NCBI GenBank assembly: GCA_016584305.1
Contig: JACEEZ010018170.1
Location: 486,193-550,192, forward strand
DNA length: 64,000 bases
Source: Chionoecetes opilio
Taxonomy: Eukaryota > Arthropoda > Malacostraca > Decapoda > Majidae
Reading direction: 5' to 3'
Position numbers and translations under genes: made by a program. This document shows positions 1 through 17,743 of the stretch, in pieces (the first letter of the stretch is position 1; each line of letters starts with the position of its first letter). The notes beneath the pieces were generated by a model, which saw only the letters and a program-made list of their open reading frames with translations, was not told the origin of the DNA and did not search any database.

Positions 1-44
1 CAAACGGAGGCTCGGAGGTGAGTGCAAAAGGCAACGTTGAAAAA

Positions 45-488
45 TACACTCGACCCTCCTTTCTCCGGCCTATAAGGGGATAGCCTAGTCCGTGAACCTC
101 AAAAGTCCGGGAACCGCGAAAGTCTGGGAGGTGTAGCCATTCACGGACTTTATCTGGTAAACAGTAAGGTGTACTGGTTTTCTAGTACGTTTTAGGTCCT
201 TGGGCGGCACTACGGGAGGCATTGTGGCGATAATACTCACCCCGAGCAGCTGTGTCAGTAATTGTGTACCCGCCCTGACCCATAGTGGCGGCATCCCTGA
301 ACCAGTGAACCATCCTTGAATGGCCAGGAACCTCGCAGCGCGGGAAATTTGAATGCTGTACTTTCCTTAATGTCCCGTACTGTTCCAAACATATGTCCGG
401 CCATGCCAAATATGTCCGGGGGCGGACAATGACCGGGAAATACGAAATCCGGCAATAGGAGGTCCGGAAAATGGAGGGTAGAGTGTAG
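45..488. mobile_element. MITE with ~30-bp imperfect terminal inverted repeats
   Basis: The left end (cactcgaccctcctttctcc) is the imperfect reverse complement of the right end (ggaaaatggagggtagagtg). Both ends are bordered by TA, as expected for a Tc1/mariner-type target duplication. No coding capacity is seen inside; the short reading frames here are spurious. Confidence 0.55.
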
Positions 489-699
489 TTTGAGGCTTGA
501 CTAAATAGAGGATATAACTATGCTTTATATGTTATATTGTAAGTGGGAACAGATGGTCAGAGGAAGAATGACTTCATGTTGAAGAAAGATCAGATGGTTT
601 ACACATTGAACAACCATCCTGTACAGTTCAGTCAATATATCCTTCAATTTCAGGCCAGGAATCATCGTCTTAGTTCATCCGTTAGTTCATTCATAGTTA

Positions 700-1105
700 G
701 TTATAGTCAGCCCAGCTTGTCCTGGTCCCTCGGGTGGAGCTGGTCAAGTCCGCGGTGGTGCCACATCACCCCACTACCTCTGCCAGGTCACCACCCTCTT
801 AACCTCATTCTCTCGGATGACCAGCGGGTGGGGCTGTGTCAAGGTCACTCGGCCGGCCGCGTCGCATGAGCTACTATGCCAAGTGTAATGGAAGGTATAC
901 AGACTCGTTTTTTACCATCAAATCGCAAGCCATTCACAAAACCATGCAGCCGTATTATAAAACTATACGATTAGAAAATAGTTAACGTAATAGCTAACAG
1001 TATGAGAGAAGGTCCTCATCAGCGTGTCAACGGTGAACCGCTGCGAGAATCCCACCACTCCACCCGAGGGACCAGAATAGGATGGGCCGACTATAGTTAG
1101 TTACC
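700..1105. mobile_element. Inverted-repeat (MITE-like) element
   Basis: The segment near 707-745 (tatagtcagcccag followed by ggtccctcgggtggag) recurs in inverted, imperfect form at about 1057-1098. The arms enclose ~300 bp of non-coding sequence. The family is not identified. Confidence 0.45.
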
Positions 1106-1114
1106 GGTAGTTAC

Positions 1115-1180
1115 TTTACAGGAACTACCACGTGTAGGTCTCACTGCCTCGTGTAGCTTCCTTATTTTCTTATGTTCTTA
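1115..1180 (+). mobile_element. CR1-type LINE 3' end with 8-bp repeat tail
   Basis: Contains the sequence shared by all copies in the window (ggaactaccacgtgtagg, then gtagcttccttatttt), ending in the TTATGTTC-type tail. Eight-bp tandem tails without poly(A) are typical of the CR1 clade. It lies ~55 bp upstream of the aftiphilin splice acceptor. Confidence 0.6.
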
Positions 1181-1234
1181 TCCCATGTTACTGTATTATA
1201 TAACTGACAAGATATCAATCACTCTGAATTTCAG

Positions 1235-6601
<5,367 letters not shown>

Positions 6602-6654
6602 TGCAGGGATGACAGGAGTGTGTCAGGCTGGTGGATGTGGAGGTGATGGAAGGT

Positions 6655-7093
6655 TAGTCTGTAGGCAGGTGTTCCTTGACCTTTTGGAGTATTCCTTTGC
6701 CCTTTGGAGTATTCCTTTGCCCTTTGGAGTGTTCCTTTGATCTTTAAGAACATAAGAAAATGAGGAAGCTACAAGAGGCCTTTGGAGTGTTCCTTTGCCC
6801 TTTGGAGTATTCCTTTGCCCTTTGGAGTGTTCCTTTGCTCTTTAAGAACATAAGAAAATGAGGAAGCTACAAGAGGCCTTTGGAGTGTTCCTTTGCCCTT
6901 TGGAGTGTTCCTTGACCCTTTGGAGTGTTCCTTTGCACTTTGGAGTGTCCCTTGACCCTTTGGAGTGTTCCTTTGCCCTTTGGAGTGTCCCTTGACCCTT
7001 TGGAGTGTTCCTTTGCCCTTTGGAGTGTCCCTTGACCCTTTGGAGTGTTCCTTTGCCCTTTGCCCTTTGGAGTGTTCCTTTGCACTTTGGAGG
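6655..7093. repeat. ~20-bp minisatellite (tttggagtgttcctttgccc) with captured CR1 tails
   Basis: About 20 tandem units of cctttggagtgttcctttgc with small variants. Two units (6735-6778 and 6840-6884) contain an identical antisense CR1 tail piece (taagaacataagaaaatgag). The array was therefore expanded after the insertion. It follows the aftiphilin stop codon, probably in the 3'UTR. Confidence 0.9.
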
Positions 7094-7830
7094 TAATGTT
7101 TTGTGTGTTTATTTTTAATTTATTTTTCAGTGTGAACGTATTAGAATTGACAGTACTTGTAAGATTTTTTTGTCTACCAGATGTTTTGAAAAGTAGGCTT
7201 TTACCTCCACACTTTAAGTACGGAACTCTATAGTAAAGGATGTGTTCATAAGGTTTAGAAAATGTTCAGTTAGTATGAAAACTATTATGTTCCCTGAGAA
7301 TCTTGCCTCACATTGTGTTTTTGATTTTATTTTGAGGCATAGGGTGTTCTTGCCTGGTGAACTGCTGCTATCAGAGTAAGGGTTAGTGTTCTGCATTACA
7401 CACAGCCACTTCAACTCCTCTCAGTTCCCTATGAGTGGCAGTAGACAATGCTCACTCTTGTCTCCCTTCCCCACATCCCAGTCTGTGTGTGTGACTGATA
7501 TCCTACTTGATGACGAGTGATAATTTCTGCCAGACAAAGCCCATCGTGACTCGGTCTTGGAGTCACATAGAGCTGCCAAAATGATGAAGTACAGTAAACC
7601 CTCTAATTTGAACCCGTATGATTCGAACTTTGGATAATTCGACCTTTTTCAGGTCCAGTTCAAACTTTTCAACAACTTTCCGTAATCCAAACTGAAGTTT
7701 ATGCTTTTAAAGATAATACTTGTCCAGGTTTCTTGTCTTTCGAAAGTTTACAGTGCAGCATTCGGCATTCAGGGGAAGATAGTGTGTCTGTGCGGTCATT
7801 TTATTCATCACCATGTGCTACTAGTCATTT

Positions 7831-7882
<52 letters not shown>

Positions 7883-9884
7883 GAGAAGATATTATGTAAT
7901 TAACATCTCCATTCAGGGGTGTGAAGCCAAAATTTCTTGATAAAAAATAGGACACGTTTTTGTTTTGACATTTCTTGTTAGCTTTGTAATTCTTGTAATA
8001 TTCTAGGAAGGTGTGCTGCTAGGAAATGTGTCTTGATTCTGAAAATTCATGCTTTCTCATGGGACATCTGTATATTCTCTAAGACCCGTGAACTTCCTCA
8101 CCCATTATACACTTCAGATAAATCAAAATTCTCAAGTAAATTGGATGGACCATTTCTTATGAATGTTCAGTCTTGAAACAAGATTATTATATTACACATG
8201 GAACACTAAGGCTGCCTAAGAGTGGATGGCTGAGCATTCTATTATGAAAGCCTTAGAAGCCGTATGTCGTCATATACACTAGAATGATCTTGTTTGATGC
8301 CTTGGCCACCTTCCTGCAATGGCTTGGCTCATGGCAGCCTCTTGACCCATAGCTTTTCAAGGGGTTTGGGATGAAGCTGATGTTTTTTTCATGGAATGGG
8401 GCACAAAAGCTCCAATTATCTTCCTGTTGCCACTTTTGAGGGAATACTTCTGGAAATTCATGCCATAATTTTCATTATTTAAATTTACTTATAAGGCAGC
8501 ATTTGCATCCAAGCTTGTCCTGCATAGTAGAGGAATGATCTAGAGCTGTGCTGCAAGGCAGGGGCGTGGCAGGGATATGAGGGTTTGTGGTATTTATTGC
8601 ACAGTGAGGCTGGGACGGATTGCTCCTATATTGCACAAACTACAGCTCTCTTGTTTGTCTGGGCTGCACTGTCTGTCCCTGTATCAGACGGGAAGGTCTA
8701 GGGAGGCCTACAAATGGTTGTGTTATAGTATTTATATATATTCGGATAAGATTCGCTATGAATTGCTCTTACGGAACATTCCAAATAATAATCCAGTGCA
8801 CAGAATGTTTGTAATTGCTTAGTATAACTTACAGAACAAAAAATTTATTTCTGATTATTGATAATAGAACTATGTATTGTGAATTATAATAACTGGCCAT
8901 GTAAATACCAGCATGTCAGTGGTAGAAAAAGGAATTGGCTAATTTATGGTAAAACTTAAAAAGTGTATTCTATGCATTTTCCCATTCATTGTACAACTTA
9001 GGAAGATTTATGAACAAGTTATGAAAGAAGAGGTACAGTCATGTTAAGTATTTTTAGAGCTGGTCAGAGTAAGAACAGGAAGTCTCCATCTCTGTTACCG
9101 TTGCATCGTACATCAGCATCTGGCGTCCAAGATGCAGCGCTGCTCTCAAGTGTGGGAGTGTACGGGACATTTTATGATCCACTGTCTCCTCAAACTTCCT
9201 CTGCTAATTTTTGTTCCTTAGCACCAGTGATACAAAGTTTATAGGATGTCATTTTAGAGACACAACAATATTTGTTATAAAGTAGCATTTCTATGATTAA
9301 AGTTTGATAATGATAGTATACAGAAGGTACATATTTTCCTGATGGGATTCCTGTCCCTTCCTTAGACAGGAATTACAGTCCTTCATTGGAGCGGGATGGT
9401 GCCTCTGTAACCATTGTCTGCTTCCAATGTTACAAGGGAACAAAAAGCTACTGAGACAGTTCATTCGGCAAAATAATCCTGCAAGCGTTTCCTTCACAGT
9501 GCTGCCAACAGAGGTGCGACATACCAGTATTTTCCTGTTATCCTAATCAGTGTGAGAAGATGGTAAAAGATGCAGTGTTTGAAGTGGTATATAAGCTTGT
9601 AAAGATGTGTATAAAGACCAATATAAAGCTACTGAATTACCATGTATCAAAACAGCTATGAACCTGCTAATTTTGTAATTGCCTGCAACTTATTTCTAGA
9701 GTATGAAACTGACAAACCTGAGGTGTTATAATTGTGGCACCCTCTGCTGATACAAGGTAAACTACACAAATCAAAAAAATATGAAAACGGCATTTAAAAA
9801 TTAGCGGGCTGAGACAGTGCAAGAAAATCCCGGCCCACTCCACTCTGGGGGTGGAAGGAGGGAGCCGCAGAGTGCTCCTTGTTC
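7094..9884. other. Intergenic stretch without a supported gene
   Basis: A/T-rich sequence. It contains a (TG)n tract at about 7832-7880 and a pogo-type half end at about 7593-7650 (cagtaaaccctctaatttgaa). The small open frames lack splice signals and family motifs. Confidence 0.6.
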
Positions 9885-9887
9885 CGT

Positions 9888-10024
9888 TCCTTTCCCCTTC
9901 CCTCACCGTTTCACTCTTTCTCTATAACTCCTCCCCTTCATTATGCTTTGCCATAGTGCCATATGACCTCTGATGTCTGGCACATTTTCCCTTTTTAGCA
10001 TTAATTCAATTCAATTTAATTCCT
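9888..10024 (+). mobile_element. Jockey-type LINE 3' end, truncated
   Basis: Runs from ccgttcctttccccttccc through ccatatgacctctgatgtct to the tail attcaattcaatttaattc. It is the same family as the copies at 5155, 12775, 41840, 45054 and 49938. Confidence 0.75.
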
Positions 10025-10030
10025 TGGCAG

Positions 10031-10308
10031 CAGTAATGGATGTACCCAGAGTGCTGACTGGCCCAAGCATCACTAGCCTCAGTCCGATTCAGACTATAGA
10101 CAGTAATGGATGTACCCGGAGTGCTGACTGGCCCAAGCACCACTAGCCTCAGTCCGATTCAGACTATAGACAGTAATGGATGTACCCGGAGTGCTGACTG
10201 GCCCAAGCACCACTAGCCTCAGTCCGATTCAGACTATAGACAGTAATGGATGTACCCGGAGTGCTGACTGGCCCAAGCACCACTAGCCTCAGTCCGATTC
10301 AGACTATG
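10031..10308. repeat. 70-bp tandem repeat, four copies
   Basis: Units begin cagtaatggatgtaccc at 10031, 10101, 10171 and 10241 and are almost identical. The array starts 6 bp after a LINE tail. Confidence 0.95.
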
Positions 10309-10358
10309 CACTCGTACAACTCTTGGAGAAAAAAATATGTGAGGTGGAGAAAGCACCC

Positions 10359-10564
10359 TTAACCCCTTCACGCCCAGATCTTTCCTTGGCTATATAAAAT
10401 TCTGTTAGCTATAAAATTACGAAAACTAACTTAATATACCAGATAAGTTAGTGGACAAGAATACTAAACAGGTCATATCTATAAAATATTGCTTATATTA
10501 AATAAAATTGTCTAACGGTAGCCAAATTACTATGGAAATTACGTTCTGGGTCTCAAGGGGTTAA
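10359..10564 (+). mobile_element. piggyBac-like MITE, copy 2
   Basis: TTAACCCCTTCACGCCCAGA..TCTCAAGGGGTTAA, same orientation as copy 1. Confidence 0.8.
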
Positions 10565-10706
10565 GATCACTTATTTTTGTCTGAGGTATTCTCATTGCAT
10601 GTTACAAGAGATCTTAGCCTCGCTGATGCAACGGTCAACCCATTTTCACCCCGCCTGTCGCTTACCTGGCTTCAGCTGGGGGGGCGCCACAATTATTGTA
10701 CATAAT

Positions 10707-10857
10707 GAGCTAATGTATGAATTTGTACCATAGTGTAATTATTTTAGCAGATAAATTTGTCACTTATTTCAAATGCCATTGGAGCTTATGTATGAATTTG
10801 TACCATAGTGTAATTATTTAAACAGATAAATTTGTCACTTATTTCATCTGCCATTTG
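10707..10857. repeat. ~75-bp tandem duplication
   Basis: The block tatgaatttgtaccatagtg..ttgtcacttatttc occurs twice in tandem with a few differences. Confidence 0.85.
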
Positions 10858-11495
10858 AAGGCCATATTAGGGTATGGACAAATTATATAACCTTAGCAGT
10901 AAAATGATACGATAATTTCTAGGTTCACTTGACAGTCCAGTTATGATTGACAAATATTTATACAATGTACATATTGCTGACGGCATGTTTGGAGCGGGTT
11001 CACACGTCATTGTACCTTCACAGTTCAATAGTGTACATATTATTTTTACACTTGTCCAAACAGAGCAGAGTGCATCAAGAGCTTCTGTCTGCCTTATCCC
11101 ATGTGTTGCAGGCTTGTGTTGGAGAATGCCATTATTTATTCAATTGTTGGGGGTATTCATGATATCAAAGTAATTTATATGATTACTTAACCAAAGACTT
11201 TTTATGTGATGGTAAAGTATATTGGTGCACCCGTTTCTTGCTCTGTTGCTAAACATTCCATATCACCTATCAGAATATCATATTGGTTTTAAATAGTATT
11301 CATAATATTTTTAGGTTGTAAATTATTGTATTCTATACTCTATATATACATGATAAAGATGCTGGATAGAGTAATATTAATATATACTTGATTTTTATTA
11401 TTCCTTAAACCATGCAGCTTAAATATTGAATAAATAATGTACAATAAACAATAGAGATACTGAAGTATGGAGCAGCATAACTAGTTTGTCCATGT

Positions 11496-14400
11496 TTATG
11501 ACTTCATGACCTGTGTCATTGGCGCATAGTCCTGCTTGAGCACCAGCTCCTCCAGGTAAGGGCGGTCCTGGAGGCAGCTGTGGGTGCAGCTGTACACCAG
11601 CACGGTGCCCCAGTCCAGGCTCTGGCCCGCACTGTCCACCTTCAGATGCACCAACAGCTGCGGCATCACCTGAGACCAGAAGGAAAGGCACAGTTACGTA
11701 CACTGAGAAGTTAAAAGTATTGACTCTATTATTTATCATGTAAGTACTTCATCTAACTATGTTTGTAAGATTTAGCAATACAAAGGAGCAGCAGACTCCT
11801 TATCCACACCAACTCATCTCCTTTAGTCTCCTCCCACGGCACGCAGGGTATACAGAGACGCCCCGTGCCTCGGGGCCGGCTGTGTGGCTGACTACCCAGG
11901 CTGACTGCAACCAATCGGCTTCAACCACAGTGTGGTGGGAAGTGGGCTCATCACATCCGGGTTATTTTCTATTTCCCTTTTTCTTTTTTCTTCAATATTT
12001 GATCATTTTTGTAAAATTTCTATTTTTTGGTTAAACTTATATAGGTGAACAATTTTCACAAAATCATATTGTGCATTGAGGATGTGAAAAATGGAAGCTG
12101 TAATGAGTATTTGTGTGAGCAAATTACTCTGCATTTTGTGCCAGCCCACATGTTAGGGAGAAGGTCTGATCTATGAAAGAAACTACTTTAGGTCCTTGAA
12201 ACAACTTGACTTGAGCAGGTCCACACCCCTGGTCCCCTACCCACCTGAAACTCAAACTGCCGTGGAGCGCCACAGGCGGGACAGTCTGGCACCTGCGTCC
12301 CCTTGTCACTGGAGGACACCCACAGGGGCTCCCCACCACGGTCATAGCGCAGAATCTGGAAAATGGAAAAGTACAAAAAGCTTTTCAAAACATTAACAGA
12401 ACAAGCTTAGGTAGGAGGTAGTAGTACTCATGTTCTCAAAGCTGTGCATTCAAACCAAACAGAATCCATATTTAAACTACATTCCTAAGGTCCAATATAC
12501 CTGGTCTGGGTAATCCTTTATCCTTGTCCTGAATTTCTGGAATTGTTTGTCCGTTTCTTTGGTAGCCATATTGACCAAGTCAGTTTCCGTATCCGAGTCT
12601 GTGAAAGATATAATTTGTTTTATCAGAGACATATACGTCCATTTTTTTTTATAAAGTATATCTTACAATTATTCTCACCCATTCTCTCCACCTTGATAAA
12701 CAATTTAGCATCATCATAAAGTTAACATGACAACATGATCTATCATCCTGGTTAAATGAGGAACATGTCCTCCTATCCTGCCCCCATCTTACTACTGCCC
12801 GTTCCAGTTCTTTTCCTCATCTGTCCTCTCTTCCGACCTCCTTGGCTTGCAGACATTCTCCCGGAATGCTCCTACTTCTCCCTGAGTAATTCAATCTCCT
12901 TCCTCCAACAAATACACATCCTTCATTTGATCTAGCCATCCTGCTGTAACAATCCGTTCCTTTCCCCTTCCCTCACCGTTTCACTTTTTCTCTCTAACCC
13001 CTTCCCTTTTTTATGCTTTGCCATAGCATAGTGCCATATGACCTCTGATGTCTGGCACATTCCCCCCTTTTTGGCATTAACCCCTTCACACCCAGAACGT
13101 AATTTTCATTATAATTTGGCTACCATTAGACGACTTAATGAATATAAGCAATATTTTATAGATATGACCTGTTTAGTATCCTTGTCCACTAACTAATTTG
13201 GTATATTAAGTTACTTTTCGTAATTTTATGGCTGACAACAGACAATTTTTTATAGCAAAGGAAAGATCTGGGCGTGAAAGGGTTAAATCAATCAATCCAT
13301 GAGGCAGATTCACAACTCTTGACTCACCATCATCGTCCTGCTGAGTGACGTATCCAGACCTCAGCAAGTCCTCGTACTCCTTCATCACCTCCTCCTCGCT
13401 CTTCTCTCTCCCGGCCTCCTGTTCCTCGGGCTCCAACTCTATCTCATACTCAGGGAAGAGCAGCTTGGCAGTTGATGCTGGACACTTTCTACTAACACTC
13501 TCTGTGAAGAATAGTGAGTTCCTTGTGAGGCAAATGATTCTAGAACTCCACCCTACATACGTCAAGGTGCGTACCTGAAATGTGTGTTTTAACGGTATCG
13601 ATATTTAATGATATTCCTCATGATGTAAAATTGACTATTACAAGATGCAAATATTGATTTACATAATATTGTACATACGTATTTCACTTGAATAAGGTGT
13701 GACTAATTTAATTTGGCAGTAGCTTCCTAGATCACATCCCTACATTACAACCATCATGATAAACAGGTCATTGATGAGGATAATGACTACCGTAGAATAT
13801 TCATCTAACTCATCACTTTACCTGAATTTTACATTCAGCTTTGTGTCCTCCTTTCCAGTCCAATGCCTGATGGTCCTTGGAGCAGTAGCGAGCAGCCTTG
13901 CAGCCGCCACAGGTCTGGGAGGGAAGTACAAACAGCACCAGGTCAGTCTTAACCCCTTGAAGCCCAGAACGTAATTTTCTTTGTAATTTGACTACCATTA
14001 GACAATTTTAAAGAACATAGGCAAAATTTTATAGATATGACCTGTTTAGTATCCTTGTCCACTAGCTAATTTGGTATTTTCAGTTAGTTTTCGTTATTTT
14101 ATGGCTAACTACAGACGTTTTTTTTATATAGCAAAGGAAAGATCTGGGCGTGAAGGGGTTAATTATTCTCTGTTCAATATTTCTCTATTTTCATTCTTTA
14201 TTTTGAGTCCAGCCAGGATTTCATGTAAGCTGTGGCCAATGTGTCAAGACCACAGCGCACCATCATGTTAATAATGTGTCCATGGAATGGAACTTCCCTG
14301 TTCATGTGGATTAGACATCATCATCATCATCATCTCTAAACTCGTAATTATGCACTAATACTCTCCCTTCCACCTTAAGTACATAACATAGAATCCAACT

Positions 14401-14546
14401 TTTCTGAATCCCCGATCACGAAGACCTACCTTTGGTCCAAGGGCGCCACAAACGCGACACAGGTGGCTAAAGTCCCCTGCACCAGGACTCTCTGCTCCAG
14501 CCTCCACCTCCTGTAAATGATTGCTATTTGAGCTACTATAGATTAT

Positions 14547-14609
<63 letters not shown>

Positions 14610-15419
14610 ATATATATATATTATATAAATATATATATATTTGGGGTCAGGAAAGATATAGCAAAGATTCACTTACCTTGGATGGTTCCTTTGAATAAAA
14701 TTCATTAATTCTTGCCAACTGAGAACGAAACACACGGATGTTGGAGGCTTTGTTGTCCTGACAGCAGTCGGGGTCACGACACACGAACACAAACATTGTT
14801 CTGAAAGATCATCGTAATTGCTACAATGTATACTGTAAAGGTAAAGATGGGGGCATATGCTATGCTGCGCATGGCCTCGGTGCTCATCTCCGCTGCATTA
14901 GCCTCTGAGGCTGTGGTGGGTGACAACCCGCTACCCCGGGACACAGGGCTAGTGTGACATCCGGGTTATCAGTTACCTTCCCCAGGTTTCCCCAGGTACC
15001 CATTTTTTTAACAACCCCGAAAGGAAGGATGAACAGCTGGGTGGGCTGCGTACCGACTGCTCTGGCCTGGATTAGAACCAGGGCCCGCAGATTCGTAGCC
15101 AGGCGTGCTAGCCACTACACCACGGAGGGGCTCAACAACTTATATTGCCATACGTCCTGCTAACAAAATGAGGTCGCTTTATCTCATGAAACATAATATA
15201 TGTTCAACGAACAAATACATAGTTGATGCATAAAAAATAATGGATTTTGCATATATAAAAGACCCACCTGTGAAAGCAGTCGTCTTTTTCATGAAATGGA
15301 GCATAAACCTGACACAGGAAGATGAGCGGCTTCTTGCAGTGGTAACAAGTCAGCTCCTCAGGGCTGGGCAGACCCTTGAGGGCAAGCCACGACGGCCAAC
15401 CACCCACCTACAGGAAAGG

Positions 15420-15462
<43 letters not shown>

Positions 15463-17710
15463 TATAAAGTTTCAGCACATGGTAGGGTGACTCATTGGTG
15501 ACAGACCTTGGGGCACTTCAGTCCTGGCGACTTAAAATTCTTCATTCTTTTTATTCCTTCTTCTACCATTTCCCTAGTTCGCACAATATCTTTTGAGTTT
15601 CTCATCGTCACTTCCTTTAAACATCTGTTCACTAGCACTAGGTATCGTCTGCGTATCCTGAGTAAAATCACTTGAGAAATAATCATTAAAATTTTTACAC
15701 ATATCCTCATCCGTAGCTACGATCTCACCCTGCCCTATTCTTAACGGCCCCACTAATTCCCTAGTCTTCGCTTTATATACCTGAAAGAACCCGTGTTTTG
15801 GTGGGCCTTCGGCCCACCAAACACAGACTCTCCAGATAGCCCCTTCTAACTTTCCTGAAATCATGGATGTAGAAATGTATGTATTCCCCCCACCCATTAC
15901 CCATCACCCCCCACCCATTACCCATCACCACACACCCATTACCCATCATCCCCCACCTATTCCCTCACCCATCACCCCCCACCCATTCACTCACCCATCA
16001 CCCCACACCCATTCACTCACCCATTACCCATCACCCTACATCAAGGTTTCCTCAATTCTCGCAACCCACATTTTTTTTTCACAATTCTCGCTAATAGGCT
16101 ACTAAAAATAAAAATAAATAAAAAAGTGATCGGATCGGATCATAAGTGGGCTTAAAATGTGCCCCTGGTCGAGCTGGTTCCAAAACTGTGCCATATGATG
16201 GGATTGTGCCACGGGGAGCGGCACCTATCGCGGACACAAACACACACACACACACAGACAGACACACTTTCGCTTATATTATTATAGATAGTGAGGTTAG
16301 GTTAGTTACTTTTAAGGGGTTATAATGAGGTTTGGTTAGTTATTTTTAAGGGGTTATAGTGAGGTTAGGTTAGTTACTTTGAAGGGGTTATAGTGAGGTT
16401 TGGTTAGTTACTTTGAAGGGGTTAGTGAGGTTAGGTTAGTTACTTTTAAGGTGTTATAGTGAGGTTAGGTTAGTTACTTTTAAGGGGTTATAGTGAGGTT
16501 AGGTTAGTTACTTTTAAGGGGTTATAGTGAGGTTAGGTTAGTAATATTGCGGGGGTTAGCAACCCTTAGGGGGCCCAGCCCCCTCTGGCTAGGAAGATTA
16601 GGTTTTTCTTTGACTTCCTATGACCAGCAAGCTTGGTGGCCTTATGGGAAACTTGGTTTTTTGGGTAGGGAAGGCAGACACGACTCATTTATTGCTCTGC
16701 CAAAATTGTCCAAATCTATACATATATCAATTAAGGCAAATTCCCTAACAATGGATATCTAGGGCAATCCCTAATTTAGGAAATTTTCCTAGATTTCTGC
16801 ATATAGTGACTTTGATGATTTTTTTGGGTATTATTCTATTGTTTGCCCATACTCCCCTTCTCTCATAAAACAAGCTTGGGGACCTGGGGAAATGCGGAAT
16901 ATTTGGCTGGGGTACAAAATATGCGTCGCAACCCCATAGTTTTTAAGTTAGGGGTGTTGAAAAAATTCCCTAAATCTAGGGAAAATTAATTGGATTTCTA
17001 CAGAGTCCAGAAACGTGTGAACCTGACGATCCTCACAGAATGATGACCGAAGTGTCGAGAACCCCCCCAACACCCCGCTAGGAGGTTAGGTTATATTTAG
17101 TTAGGTTAGGGTAGGTTATATTTAGTTTGGTTTGGTTAGGTTAGGTTAGATTAGACTCGACTTGGTTAGGTTAGCTTAGGTTAGGTTAAGTTATCGGTGG
17201 GTCAAGCCCCCAGCTAGGTTAAATTAATTTTGGTTGGGCAAATTTCTCTAGATATAAGGAAATTACCCTAGATCTAGGGAATTTTATCCCCCCTACACAA
17301 CTCTTTAAATTACGTTTCCGACGCATAATTTGTTCCCCACCCGAAAACCCCGCATTCCCACAGGTCCCCAAACTTGTTTGGGGGAAGTGGGAGAGTATGG
17401 GCAAACACTAGATATTAACCTTTTGGGAAGAGCCATAAATCAGTTATATTTGCTTCCCCCACCCAAAAACCCCGTATTCCCGCCAGTTCCCCAGGCTTGT
17501 TGGGTATAGGGGTAAGAAGAAAAAGATAGGGGTGAAGGACTTCTTCAGAATTACCTCCCTCTGTACCACATCGGTATTTTAGTCCAGCTTGTTCACACAT
17601 CTCTGACTCCCCAACACTACCTTGCTCGGGAAGAACTTGGAGTGTAGTTTCCATGCCGGAGATTTCTCCACGAAGCCTAATTCGACTACATCCTTGTCTT
17701 CGCCAGCCAT
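11496..17710 (-). CDS. PDCD2: Programmed cell death protein 2 (MYND zinc-finger protein)
   Basis: Nine coding exons in transcript order: 17710-17621, 15407-15268, 14800-14677, 14510-14430, 13914-13822, 13499-13328, 12598-12501, 12355-12245 and 11669-11496. All junctions are GT-AG and in phase, giving 360 residues (human ~344). The N-terminus [16 protein letters not shown], then [12 protein letters not shown], matches PDCD2. The MYND finger has C136, C139, C147, C150, C156, H160, H169 and C173. The C-terminal PDCD2 domain includes [23 protein letters not shown] and [21 protein letters not shown]. The family protects ribosomal protein uS5 (RPS2) during 40S assembly. The sixth coding exon uses the second AG of ttcacagag; the first would break the frame. 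Introns hold two piggyBac MITEs, a tRNA-SINE, a CR1 fragment and a 37-bp T tract. A minus-strand AATAAA lies ~100 bp past the stop. Confidence 0.95.
12775..13076 (+). mobile_element. Jockey-type LINE 3' end, long copy (tail split by a MITE)
   Basis: Runs from ttactactgcccgttccag through ctcccggaatgctcc and ccatatgacctctgatgtct to ggcattaa. The remaining tail (tcaatcaatc) resumes at 13287 after the MITE. It lies in a PDCD2 intron. Confidence 0.75.
13077..13286 (-). mobile_element. piggyBac-like MITE, copy 3, inserted in a LINE tail
   Basis: TTAACCCCTTCACACCCAGAACG..GGGCGTGAAAGGGTTAA, reverse orientation. The LINE's own TTAA supplied the target site. Confidence 0.8.
13949..14162 (-). mobile_element. 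piggyBac-like MITE, copy 4
   Basis: TTAACCCCTTGAAGCCCAGAACG..GGGCGTGAAGGGGTTAA, in a PDCD2 intron 35 bp from the MYND exon. Confidence 0.8.
14552..14640. repeat. (TA)n microsatellite
   Basis: About 85 bp of TA repeats with short AA/TT interruptions, in a PDCD2 intron. Confidence 0.95.
14838..15135 (-). mobile_element. tRNA-derived SINE, copy A
   Basis: Read on the minus strand it begins with a tRNA-like head (A-box tggtgtagtggctagcac, degraded B-box ggttctaatcc). A ~200-bp unrelated body follows, then a short TTTAC tail. A second copy at 46930-47235 has the intact B-box ggttcgaatcc. A real tRNA gene is ruled out by the mismatched stems and by the shared body. Confidence 0.75.
15421..15459. 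repeat. Poly(T) tract, ~38 bp
   Basis: An uninterrupted T run just outside PDCD2 exon 2. On the minus strand it reads as poly(A). Confidence 0.95.
15510..15850 (-). pseudogene. CR1/L2-type LINE ORF2 fragment (region before the RT domain)
   Basis: The minus-strand translation contains [20 protein letters not shown], then [11 protein letters not shown] and a lysine-rich stretch ending NFKSPG. This is the linker between endonuclease and reverse transcriptase in CR1/L2-like ORF2 proteins. The frame changes near 15590-15600 and both ends are truncated. It lies in PDCD2 intron 1. Confidence 0.6.
15886..16040. repeat. Cacccattacccat tandem repeat
   Basis: Degenerate tandem units of acccattacccatcaccccc on the plus strand. 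Confidence 0.85.
16285..16545. repeat. ~33-bp tandem repeat containing GGTTAGGTTAG
   Basis: About eight units of gaggttaggttagttactttt followed by aaggggttatagt. Each unit contains two GGTTA steps. Confidence 0.9.
16548..17520. mobile_element. Inverted-repeat element with telomere-like GGTTA core
   Basis: The segment near 16848 (gtttgcccatactcccc..ggggacctggggaaatgcgg) is repeated in inverted form ending at 17407 (tgggagagtatgggcaaac). Between the arms, 17083-17195 is rich in ggttaggtta, with variants. No coding capacity is recognised. Confidence 0.6.
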
Positions 17711-17743
17711 CGCCGCGGTGTCTTGGTTGTTGCCTTCAGACAA

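Noticed and set aside
10031..10308. A CRISPR-like array (regular 70-bp repeats); likewise 47497-48133
   Set aside because: Units are contiguous with no unique spacers, and the context is a eukaryotic genome. They are minisatellites.
11419..11739. A 106-residue minus frame over the PDCD2 last exon
   Set aside because: It is in the wrong frame; the frame with [12 protein letters not shown] and the GT-AG structure fits PDCD2.
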